DNA of 23,692 nucleotides from Microcyclospora pomicola (taxonomy: Eukaryota > Ascomycota > Dothideomycetes > Capnodiales), in assembly GCA_002786065.1 (NCBI GenBank), contig NHNY01000054.1, forward strand, positions 190 through 23,881. The letters run 5' to 3'. The notes under the pieces are model-generated. The model did not search any database and was not told the origin of the DNA. It was given only the letters and a program-made list of their open reading frames with translations. A program made the translations under genes and the position numbers. Shown one piece after another: positions 9,111 to 17,376 of this stretch (positions are counted from its first letter, which is position 1; every line of letters starts with the position of its first letter).

Positions 9111-10448
9111 CCTCTAACTTCTTTCTACTTCTTTACTAATGTTCTATATACTCTTACTTCCTACCTTCGAACAAGAGCTACTCTTTTCCCTGTCCTAATC
9201 GTTCAGAGTCCGACCCCTTGTTATTAGTGTCTAGTAGGAGGGCGCTAGTAGCATTGATGGTAGTTAGTTGTACTGCTAGGGCATAGGGACATTCGCGAAT
9301 GCGGTGCCCTACGGCTCCACACCGGAAGCAAAGCTTGTTCCCCTAGCGTCTCTCCCTTTCCGCAGTGTCCACCTATTTCGCCCTCTGTTTTCCGGCGCTA
9401 GGGCGCTCTCTGTGCCCTTTGCTCCGCTCTTCGCGCGAGCGCCTGCGTTCTCCTACAGTTCGAGTCGGGGCTATTAGGGTATCCCCGTCCGCATCTACCC
9501 TAACGGTAGAGGGCCTATACGACCTCGTAGTTACTGTCGTCGAGGTGCCGGACCCCCTTCCCCTCTCCCTGATCTACCTCTTGTTCGCTGCTTTAAATTG
9601 GTCAGTAGTTTCGAGGTTCGTTATGATTCTCTCGACTTCCTTAGAGAACACGTAGTAGTTATCCGTCTTTGCGACGGATGCCGTGTATATTTTCGCGGGG
9701 TTAGAGAAGGTGTTCTTTAGGTAGCTAATCTTGGTGGCGTTAGTCTAACTCTCCCCGCCCGCGCTAAGTAGGAGGCCGTCGAATTGTAGCTAGTGCTCGT
9801 GCTATAGTTGCCCTACTAAGTAGCGTAAGTAGGTAAGCTGTTCTAAGGCCTTAGATTGTTCGTTGCTGTCCGCGAAAACGTTCTCGAGCTGCGCGAAAAA
9901 GGCCTCAGGGTCCTTACCGTTTAACGCGCTTCCCTTTTCCTAGAAATGACGCATCCTTGCTCTTTTACGGGCTAGGAGAGTGTTATAGATAGCATCCTAG
10001 TAGTACTCGATAGATAGCATCGGTTTTGTCCCGGATCGCACTCGGTAGGAGCTTCTTAACCTTAGAAGATAATCCCTAAATGTTTCTGCCCTTCTATCCT
10101 AGGTAGGAGGCTTCTAGTCCCTAGGTCCCGTCGGTTCGCGTCCGGCGCTCGACGCAGTTGTCGAGGAAAGGGTGTAGAGTAGGGTCCTAAGTAGGGCATT
10201 CGTAGGAGTCTCCTCTGCTAGCTCCGTTTCGAGTACCGGTTGGTTACGGCTGGCTTCAGATCGGTAGAGAGCGGCTCGAGTCTGAGCTAGCTCCGCCTCT
10301 ATCTGTTGTTGCCTCGTATATAGCTAATCGAATGCCAGTCTCATTTCTACGATCTCTGGGTTTGTTGTACTAGAGTCCGTATTCTCGCTGCTTATCGGGG
10401 TACGGTCGCCGTCCGACGTGAAACTCGCGGATAGCGCTAGTAACATAG
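9111..10448 (-). pseudogene. G2 gag, RIP-eroded
   Basis: Lies between the 5' LTR/primer site and the protease. The clearest landmark is a CCHC zinc knuckle near 9335-9270, CFRCGAVGHRIREC, with exact C-x2-C-x4-H-x4-C spacing. A basic, arginine-rich stretch (about 9450-9350) precedes it. The upstream capsid part is recognisable only by position. It is a fossil with several breaks. Confidence 0.7.
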
Positions 10449-10459
10449 ATCGAACTTAA
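10449..10459 (-). other. Candidate self-priming primer-binding site of G2
   Basis: The 11 bases next to the 5' LTR read TTAAGTTCGAT on the - strand. They do not look like the 3' end of a tRNA. Nine of them are complementary to a stretch inside the LTR (inverted copy AAGTTCGAT at 10508-10516 on the + strand, also in the left LTR). Tf1/sushi-group chromoviruses prime with the 5' end of their own RNA annealed next to the LTR, and this geometry fits. Functional assignment is inference. Confidence 0.5.
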
Positions 10460-10625
10460 TGTCTCGGGAGAGCTACGTATACGCAGAGGCTCGTTGTAGT
10501 ATTCAACAAGTTCGATATAGGAGGGAGGCCTTTCCCTCTAGGAGTCCGGAGAGAAAGGGTCGGCTATGCTAAGCCCAAAGTACTAGCTTCGCCAGTGCGC
10601 TACATTTAGGGCCGCGCCCTTTACA
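10460..10625 (-). repeat. 5' LTR of G2 (166 bp)
   Basis: Starts TGTCTCGGGAGAG and ends GCGCCCTTTACA on the + strand. It aligns without gaps to 3435-3600 and is followed by the second TTAAA target copy at 10626-10630. Confidence 0.9.
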
Positions 10626-11149
10626 TTAAAGACCTTAAGGGAGGTCAATTAATAGACTATATTAATTAACTTAAGGCTTTAAAACTACATAGATAGCTTA
10701 CTAACTCCTATACTTAAGGCAATTAACTAGCTTTTAAAGGGAGCTTAAATTATAGCTATATTAGCTGCCCTTCTTTAAACTTAAGTTTAGGATCTATAAT
10801 ATGTTAATAAGGCCTTCTATATTAGAAAGAAGAGAAAGAAGGTGCCTTTTAGATTAGAACAACTATTAACAGTAGAATAAGTGTAGTTAATACTAGTTAA
10901 GGTAGTTAGCAATAAGATAATAGAGGGTACTATAAAGCTAGCTAGAAAGCTACTAACCTACACTATATATAGTATAGAAGGCTATACTAGAAGATCTTAT
11001 AAACAACTACTGCCTACTATATTATGATCAATATATTTCAATTTAAAGCCAATCTATCTAGTGGTTGTTGTGCAATCAATAGTTGAAGCCACATCCATTG
11101 CTGCAGCTAGACCGGACCCTTGTGTGGACCGGACCCTTGTGGTTTACGT
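10626..11149 (+). pseudogene. Fot1/pogo transposon, right segment with candidate right terminus
   Basis: Continues the transposase interrupted at 3434. It is the same strand and the same TA-rich decay, with KEEKEGAF and RTTINSRISVVNT remnants like the charged C-terminus of Fot1-type transposases. RIP-type composition stops near 11030, and the last 110 bp are ordinary in composition. A 14-bp direct repeat, ACCGGACCCTTGTG, at 11111-11124 and 11128-11141 is followed by GTTTACGT and then TA at 11150-11151. I propose this as the right terminus plus TA target. The left terminus is beyond the window, so the inverted repeat cannot be confirmed. In-frame stops show that the transposase is dead. Confidence 0.6.
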
Positions 11150-11151
11150 TA

Positions 11152-11769
11152 TCGAGTGAGAGATACATGTAGTTCGACGAAGCTTCAGAAGGCCAGACAG
11201 CATCCTCCGTACAAAACAACATGATTTCGCAGGTGCCGAGTGAACTGTTACACATTCTACTACGCTAATAAGGTCTACGTGGAGATGCTTCCTCTATGCA
11301 CTTCAATTACCTGAATCCAGTGCGAGCTGAACAGTAAAGAAAGCATCGATCCGCCATGATGATGATGTGTTCCTCTTGCATGTGAATATAAGAATGTCAT
11401 ATGCACCATTTGCAAGACAGCTCAGTATTCACTTCCATGCAACAATTGATAAGTGACTGGACAAGAACATGGAGAAGGGAATATACAAGGGACATGTCTT
11501 GATTCCATCATCATCGTGAAGTAAGGTAAGGTAGAAGTACAGCAGCAAACGGCGAAAGCGCCAGGGAAAACAACCTTTGCCTGAAGAAGCGGTCGACCCG
11601 ACCGAACCCCTTGCGTGAAACTCCCAAATACCAGACCCAAGATGACCCGACTATGTTCGTGGAAACGCCGCACCGCCACATAATCACCCAGTCCAACTCC
11701 ATTGCCTTCCGTAGCCCTCAGCCAAGCGTTTTGTGATTGAAGCGAAGCAGGAAAGAAACTCAACGGCAC
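11152..11769. other. Intergenic region downstream of the MAP65 gene
   Basis: About 620 bp of host-like sequence between the transposon end and the MAP65 stop codon. It presumably contains that gene's 3' UTR. Small frames on the - strand here read on from the UTR and have no domain. I see no RNA gene. Confidence 0.5.
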
Positions 11770-14192
11770 TTAATAGCTGTCACCAATGTCCCCATCGTCC
11801 GTCCAGCCGCCATCGCTAGCATGTACCGGCCGCAGTCCTTCTTCTGCGATAGGGCTTTCACGCATCCGCTTCTGGACGCCGAGTTGCGCGTTGGCGGTCC
11901 CCGGCCTCTTGAGCGGCGGCTGTTGACGAAGTTGTTGTGCCTTGATCTTAGCATAATACGCGTCTGTCGCATCGGCTTCGTCAATCTCAGAGTTGTCGGT
12001 GTATGTCTCCCAGTTCTCGCTGCCGCTGATATGTGACCCCGACATGATCGAGGATGTGTTGCTGGTTTGGCGTGATGGTGGTGCTACAGGGTAATCGTGT
12101 CTGGTCATCGGCCGGGAAGAGTTAGTGGTGTAAGCGGCAGATGAAGCATATGAGTCCTGCGATCGCGCGTATGTGGGTCGTGGGGGAGGCTGCATCGTCG
12201 AGTTCTGAAGTGCGCGATAGCTATGTCCGTGGTCACTGTACGGATCCTCAGGCTCTACATTCCGAATGACGCTTGTGCTACGGTCCAGACCATGGCGGTC
12301 GTTGTCCTCATCATGGACTGATGCTGGAGCGGTGGCAGGCATGAAGATGTCCTTCATCTTTGGCGGGGGAGCATGCGGTGGTCCAGTACGTCCGCGTAGT
12401 GTGCTATTGGGGTCATCGATGGGATGCTGGCTCTTGACGACTCGGACACGCCTTTCGGGGGAGTTGTTTCCGTCTCGCATCGCGCTCATTGGTAGTCGAG
12501 AGGCACCCGGGATCTTCGACGGACTCAGGCTGGCAGGGGCACCCATCGTCGTGGATGACATGGTAGATGCGGCAGCGGACGCCATCGCACTTCTTCCATA
12601 TGCCGCCGTTGGTGTCTTACTACGTGACGGTGGAGCACCTCTCACAGTGCCAGCTCTGCTTTGCGCTGTGGCCCTTCCAGCACTCTTTGGGGCTTCCCGC
12701 GCAGGCGCAAGTGCGTTCGGAGTCTTGCTTCGAGGAGGTGGTGCCCTTGTCTGAGCTGAGTCTAGCTCATCCAGATATCGTTGGCCATGCACGCAGAATG
12801 GGCGACCGTACTCATCCTCCCAAGCCTCAAGCGTTCTACGTAGATCAGCTTCGACCTTGGGAAGATCCTTCGTGATTCTCTTGCGTTGCTTTTCTTCTCT
12901 CAACAGCTTTCCAGGATCCCGCTTCTCGCCCTTGCCACCTTTGCCCATCAGCCTACTCGCGTCTTGACTGCTTTTCTCTAGGTCTTGACGATCCTGTATC
13001 AGACTCCTGTGCTTGTCGACTGCGGCAAGAATGGGAGCTCGCTGCTCCTTGAGAGCTTCCAGTCGTTCGATCTCGTGTTCGTGAGCGGAGTAAAGAGCGT
13101 CAGAATAGACATCAGAGAACGCAGGCGTAAAATCCAGCATTTCCTCCTCAGAAAAGTACATGGCGTCCCACAAAGCCTGCAGCTTGAAGCGCGCGTCTTC
13201 CACGAAGAGGTGGAGATTCTGCCTCTTCAACTCGTTCAGTCGACTCAGCTCGTCCTCGAATTCGTTGATCGTCCGTAGCCCGCAACCTCGATTCGACGCC
13301 AAGAATTGCTTGCGCTCACTTTCATCTACACCAAGTCGATCCCATAGACTTTCGATGTTGATGCGAAGCTCCTTCAGCCGCCGTTCCCGCTGTTGCTTTT
13401 CGGCGATAAGCTTCTCCCGCCGTGAGGACAGCCTTTTCAAATCGTCCGCATGTAGACCCAGCTGTTCGGGCGACTCGTGTGCGTATTGTACCACCTGACT
13501 ATCAACCTGCGCCTGTGGTGTTCCAAGTTCGGACCACAAGCTGATGATCTCGCGTGCGGTTTGTGACACGCAAGCGACGCGTTTGTTATATTCCTCGTAA
13601 ACACGAGTGAATTCGGCATCCAGCTTCGCCACATACGTCGGCGATAGATCGAAGTTCGGCGGTATCGTCGCATTCGGCGAGGTCGGCGGTAGTTTGATGG
13701 AGACAAAGGCCGGCTCCAGATGTGATGCATATGACTCCAAAGCCTCGACTAGTTTCTTCACCTGCTCGTAGCGCTCACGGTGCAGCTTGGCGATGGTGCG
13801 GTGCTTCTCCTTGAGCGCCTGCATGCAGTCGAGCAGGGGGTATGTGATTTTCAATCCATCATTCTGCGCCTCATCATCATCATTCGGCCGTGAATCGTCC
13901 AGTGATCGTCCCATTTGTCGAATCGTCTTGATCAGTCTTTGTGCCTCTTCGGTGAGCTCATGCTTCTCCTTCGCGACGAGGTTGAGCTGGTTGTGTAGTG
14001 TTTCGGAGAGTGCTGAGAACAGCTGGCAGAGAGGTCAGCTTGCGCATGGACGATGTAGGTGCTCTACTCATGGCTCCTTACCTCCGACTCACGAGAGTCG
14101 CGTTCATGGCTGGGCACGCCAATCTCGTCAAAGAAGCCGTGCAGGCGCTCGATGATGGTCGTGACTTGCTGGCTGAGATATGAAGTGTCCAT
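11770..14192 (-). CDS. ase1: Microtubule-bundling protein of the MAP65/Ase1/PRC1 family, 787 aa
   Basis: Homodimeric proteins of this family cross-link antiparallel microtubules in the anaphase spindle midzone and help recruit kinesins. Exon 1 is 14082-14192 (37 codons, MDTSYLSQQVTTIIERLHGF). Intron 1 (14023-14081, 59 nt) has GTAAGG and CAG ends. Exon 2 is 11770-14022. The join is in phase 0 and gives SHERDSRESE then LFSALSETLH. Residues 1-310 are coiled-coil and spectrin-like (dimerisation rod). Residues about 320-460 hold the conserved microtubule-binding block: LWDAMYFSEEEM, HEHEIERLEALKEQR, RDPGKLLREEKQRKR (about 405-419), LPKVEADLRRTLEAWEDEYG and PFCVHGQRYL. The remainder is Ser/Pro/Arg-rich, disordered and basic, with S/T-P sites of the kind Cdk1 phosphorylates in yeast homologues. 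Length is normal (S. pombe Ase1 is 731 aa). It diverges from the heme-oxygenase-like gene. No damage is seen. Family call is secure; the symbol is by orthology. Confidence 0.93.
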
Positions 14193-14973
14193 GGTGAGCG
14201 AAGAGCTGCCAGCAGCAGATGCAACCCGACCAATGGCTCTAGACCATTCACGGTGGAAGACGTGTTGCGGTGTTGAGTACCGCGACGCGATTTCACAACA
14301 ATATGCTGGGGAGTGCTTGTTAAGACGTGTGATATGCCGAATACACCGAGAGAATGTCGCGCGAACGAGTGGTCTGTGGAATGACAAAGGCGATGTCTTA
14401 GAGCAAGCGAATTAGATGTATGTGCACGCAGCAGGAGTCCAGTACATGACCTGCAATGTGATGTGCTGAAGTGCTATGGTAGCGGCACGTCCAACGCCTT
14501 TTCCCGTGGCGCCAAAGCAACGGCTGTTGTCATGGACGACCATCCAACAGCCACGTGATAGCATACGACATCTTATCTGATCACTGATCTGTTTCACTTT
14601 TCGAAGCTTTTGCCTAAAAGGTGGCGTTGATGGCGTTTGCCTGCGTGACCTCTGCTGCCAACATGCCTCGACTCTTGTCATGATTGAGGTGTTATGTAGT
14701 CACTCGGGTGCCTAACATTAGAACCCTTTGTTGTTGCAGTCACGCTCCTGCATGATCGTTTGCTCACACGCGTAGCGCATGGGGGCTTTGATGAAATAGT
14801 TGCTGCTGTTCTGACTCAGGATGTGCCCTTTTCAAATACAATCAAGTGCACCCACCCTTACTGACGAGCAATTCGCTCGCTTGTCTCGAAGAGTCCAACA
14901 GAAGTTGTAACCGGCTGTCAACAACAAAGTGCCTTGGGGAAGCGAAGTTGATCGACCATTTGATTCTCACGCC
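14193..14973. promoter_or_regulatory. Divergent intergenic promoter region
   Basis: About 780 bp separate the start codons of the MAP65 gene (-) and the heme-oxygenase-like gene (+), so both promoters lie here. No clear TATA box or known operator stands out. Frames in this interval lack domain support. Confidence 0.55.
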
Positions 14974-15867
14974 ATGGCTCTCGGCGAAACACCATCATTA
15001 CGATCTCCGCCACCAGGGGCTTCAGTACCATCACCTCTCCTTTCCGCAGAGATAAACGCAGCAACCCAAAAACAGCACATCGTCCTCAATCGCTTGATCA
15101 TCGACCGGCTCGGTCTCGCACTACCGCCTCGCGCACAAGATCCCACACTTCTCGGATACGGTCTTGCGGCTTTTGCGCAGCTCTACAACATTTTCGAAGA
15201 AGAATGGTCGAGCATCGAACAACGCCGGGACGAGCGAGACGACCGCGTTGGTGCGAACGAGCACTCCGCAGACGTCTTGTCATATCTAGCCACATTACGC
15301 CCAGCCGGACTCCATCGCTCACATCGCCTCCGACGAGACCTGGAGCACCTTTCGAGACGATGCGGGAAGAACTTCATTCAGCTGATGCCGAGCGTGGACC
15401 CGCGCGGCGAGATCCGATCGCTGTTGCGGACGAAACCTCACGTCCACCTCGCGTATGCGTGGGTGATGTACATGGCCATCTTCTCGGGCGGCCGCTGGAT
15501 CCGGCAACAGCTTGCGGAGGCCGGCGAGCAGTTCTGGATCGGTCAGATGAGGGTGCCGGGGGATGAGAAGTTCGACGCTTTCGGTGCAGGATACTCGTTT
15601 CTATCCTTCGACTCTGTGGAGGATGGAGAGGACATCAAGGCGTTGTTCAAGGCCCGGCTGGTGCAAGCCGATGAGTTGTTGAGTGCTGCCGAACGGCGAG
15701 ACGTGATCGAGGCTGCACAGCGGCTGTTCGGGGATTGTATCGATCTGATCGGGCAGCTCGATCGGATGGTGGCGCGGCGGCGGACGATGGAGATGCTGGT
15801 TTCGTTGATCGGGCCTGTCCTTGTGGTTGTGGTATTGGTTTGGATGCTGCAGTTTCGTGGATTTTGA
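14974..15867 (+). CDS. Heme-oxygenase-like protein with C-terminal membrane anchor, 297 aa
   Basis: A single exon starts at 14974 in a strong context (GCCATGG). Residues about 25-265 have the all-helical heme oxygenase fold pattern. T31-x3-H35 (ATQKQHIVLNRLI) matches the N-terminal helix with the proximal heme-ligand His. HLAYAWVMYMAIFSGGRWIR (159-178) matches the distal helix that in HO-1 reads RYLGDLSGGQ. There the catalytic Gly-Asp pair (D140 of human HO-1) is Ala-Ile, while SGG is kept. Residues 274-293 (LVSLIGPVLVVVVLVWMLQF) form one hydrophobic tail anchor, as in ER-bound HO-1, with a short lumenal end. True heme oxygenases use O2 and electrons from P450 reductase to open heme to biliverdin, CO and iron. 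With the distal Asp missing, heme binding is plausible but activity is doubtful. It diverges from the MAP65 gene. Family call is good; function is uncertain. Confidence 0.78.
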   Translation: MALGETPSLRSPPPGASVPSPLLSAEINAATQKQHIVLNRLIIDRLGLALPPRAQDPTLLGYGLAAFAQLYNIFEEEWSSIEQRRDERDDRVGANEHSADVLSYLATLRPAGLHRSHRLRRDLEHLSRRCGKNFIQLMPSVDPRGEIRSLLRTKPHVHLAYAWVMYMAIFSGGRWIRQQLAEAGEQFWIGQMRVPGDEKFDAFGAGYSFLSFDSVEDGEDIKALFKARLVQADELLSAAERRDVIEAAQRLFGDCIDLIGQLDRMVARRRTMEMLVSLIGPVLVVVVLVWMLQFRGF

Positions 15868-16745
15868 TGCATGACTTCAAGCGGGCATGATAGCATTGCA
15901 TGGCGGTGGACTATTAGATGCATACGAACATATAGATCAAGTCAGTAACAGTCCGAGGTGACCCATGATTGGGTCTTCTCTACTGTGCAGACTACGTGTC
16001 AAAGTGCGACTTTCAAGTCGTTGAATCACCTCTTGACGGGGTGGTGCCGCCTTGACATCGTAAGGATGAAGCACATCCAGCTGCTTGTAGAAGGATCTTT
16101 TCCGGGTAGCACTGCATATATGCACAGTGAAAAGATCAAAGTACACGTATCGAACGAATGGACGGTCACTTCGCTTACAGACCACATGCAGCCAGTATGT
16201 ATGTAGGTTTCATACGACTTTGCACAAGCATTTCAATGATGACTGCAGCACGCAGATCCGCAACAGCTGAAATGCATGTGCAGATCTTATCTCTGCTACT
16301 GTACGTCTGCACACATGCAGTCAAGCGAAGCGAGAGGATGTGGGGTGGTGCCCTCGAATTCACCTGATCCGGCATGCCGCAGCATGCTCTTCTCGGTTCG
16401 GGGATCGGCCGCTTGTGGGGGTGGCTGTCCGATCGTGGCGGGCGACGGCGGTGGGCGGAGAGATGCAGTGTTACCAGTGGACTGTATGGCTGGCGGATCG
16501 GATGACGTGAGGGATCGTGCATACCTTACATGCAGGAGGGGATAGAGTATGCAGGGTCGAGACACCGCTACGACGGAGTGTTATCCCACTGGCTACTGGT
16601 GATAGCGAAGGGGGTTACAGTATATCTGCTGGTCGTGTGTGTGGTGGATTCGGTCATTACTCCGTTCTACTGTCCCGGCATGATGATAACCCGAGCGCGT
16701 GACCGGTCATGCACGGCCGTGAAAGAATATTCCGAGGGTGCGTGC
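15868..16745. other. Intergenic host sequence between the heme-oxygenase-like gene and G3
   Basis: About 880 bp of CpG-containing sequence. Several short overlapping frames occur on both strands, but none has a domain, intron signals or biased composition. I see no tRNA or repeat. The CpG-rich character ends near 16745, which is my best estimate of the host/G3 border. Confidence 0.45.
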
Positions 16746-16849
16746 CTCAGGAAGAAGATCTTCCTGCACAAGGGATTGTTTTCTACATAACTGACTGGTC
16801 ACGTGTGCTCTACATCACGTGTTCCATCTGATCAGNGATCATTCTCACA
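16746..16849 (-). repeat. 3' LTR of G3, inner end clear, outer end uncertain
   Basis: The inner end reads ATTCTCACA on the + strand (TGTGAGAAT on the element's strand) and stops one base before the purine tract. The segment holds two CACGTG hexamers and a near-palindrome TGATCAGNGATCA containing the one ambiguous base. The left limit is only a composition change. The true LTR may start elsewhere. Confidence 0.4.
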
Positions 16850-16862
16850 TCCTCCCCTACCA
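16850..16862 (-). other. Polypurine tract of G3
   Basis: TCCTCCCCTACC on the + strand is GGTAGGGGAGGA on the element strand, directly inside the LTR end. It confirms the - orientation given by gag and pol. Confidence 0.55.
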
Positions 16863-17376
16863 AGATCTCTCAACACCTGGTGAGAGGGTGTCATTCATGG
16901 CTTAATGTGGCCTTCATGGAGTGAATGGCAGTCCATCACTTCACTTGTAGCCTCTCACAAGCCTTCAAACAAAGAAAATCCTTCAGTAATCCCTAGTGAA
17001 AATGACCATCTCATGCCATTTCAGATTCACTCAAGTCAATGGCATGACCTCCAAGAGGGGCACATGGCCATCACTTTTCACTTCAGAAGGCCTTATGCCT
17101 TCACTTCAGTGCCTTGTGACACCTTCATTCCCCCAATTGATCAGCAGATCCTCAACCAAACCTCAGGGGTTAGTGCCTAATGTGTCCTCAGGCTGGCAAC
17201 AAGGTCCATATAGTCTGTGACCTTCCCACCAATCCTCCATCTCTTTTACATCAACAACATCTTCCACTTGATCAACCTTGACAACAACAATCTCCTTCTT
17301 CTTGACCATCATCACCTTCAACTGCCTCAACAGCCTTCAAACCACCTTCTTCCTCACCAAACAATCCCTAGCCATC
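16863..17376 (+). promoter_or_regulatory. Upstream region and leader of the G3 antisense gene
   Basis: About 510 bp without CpG. From 17217 to the start codon it is a pyrimidine- and CAA-rich leader (CAACAACATCTTCC, CTCCTTCTTCTTGACC), typical of fungal 5' UTRs. A CATATAG box near 17207 is a possible TATA element. Frames reading through this interval lack ATG starts in good context and I do not call them. Confidence 0.4.

Larger units (their letters stand above)
3435..10625 (-). mobile_element. Ty3/gypsy chromodomain LTR element G2, RIP-eroded, end to end
   Basis: The element is 7191 bp with two 166-bp LTRs and a perfect TTAAA duplication, inserted in the Fot1/pogo transposase. Read on the - strand it has the 5' LTR, a primer site, gag with a CCHC knuckle, protease, reverse transcriptase, RNase H, integrase, chromodomain, a 1.8 kb post-integrase region, a purine tract and the 3' LTR. 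Structurally complete but dead, with several dozen breaks, mostly CpA to TpA change; CpG remains common. The two LTRs differ at about 11 of 166 sites by eye, and all but one are transitions of the RIP kind. LTR divergence therefore overstates age and cannot be used as a clock. Confidence 0.9.

Noticed and set aside
10440-10520. Possible tRNA (GTTCGAT resembles a B box)
   Set aside because: No A box, no cloverleaf and no acceptor stem; the match is explained by the LTR and primer-site complementarity.
11224-11271. Short F-box-like peptide VPSELLHILLR after an ATG
   Set aside because: Only 15 codons, no downstream F-box partner domain, and no intron signal that clearly extends it. Too little to call.
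11422-11769. 115-codon - strand frame directly after the MAP65 stop
   Set aside because: No domain. It sits in the expected 3' UTR of the MAP65 gene.
12266-12754. 162-codon + strand frame opposite the MAP65 C-terminal region
   Set aside because: Shadow frame across the disordered Ser/Pro/Arg-rich tail of MAP65; no independent support.
14064-14387. Earlier Met (14387) for the MAP65 gene
   Set aside because: The start at 14192 gives the expected family N-terminus (helical, Q-V-x-x-I-I-E-R-L). The upstream extension has no family similarity.
16158-16790. Several overlapping frames of 60-90 codons between the heme-oxygenase-like gene and G3
   Set aside because: Mutually overlapping on both strands, no domains, no splice pattern.
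17278-17376. N-terminal extension of the G3 antisense protein
   Set aside because: It begins at a TTG in a pyrimidine/CAA-rich leader. The ATG at 17377 in CCATCATG context is the better start.
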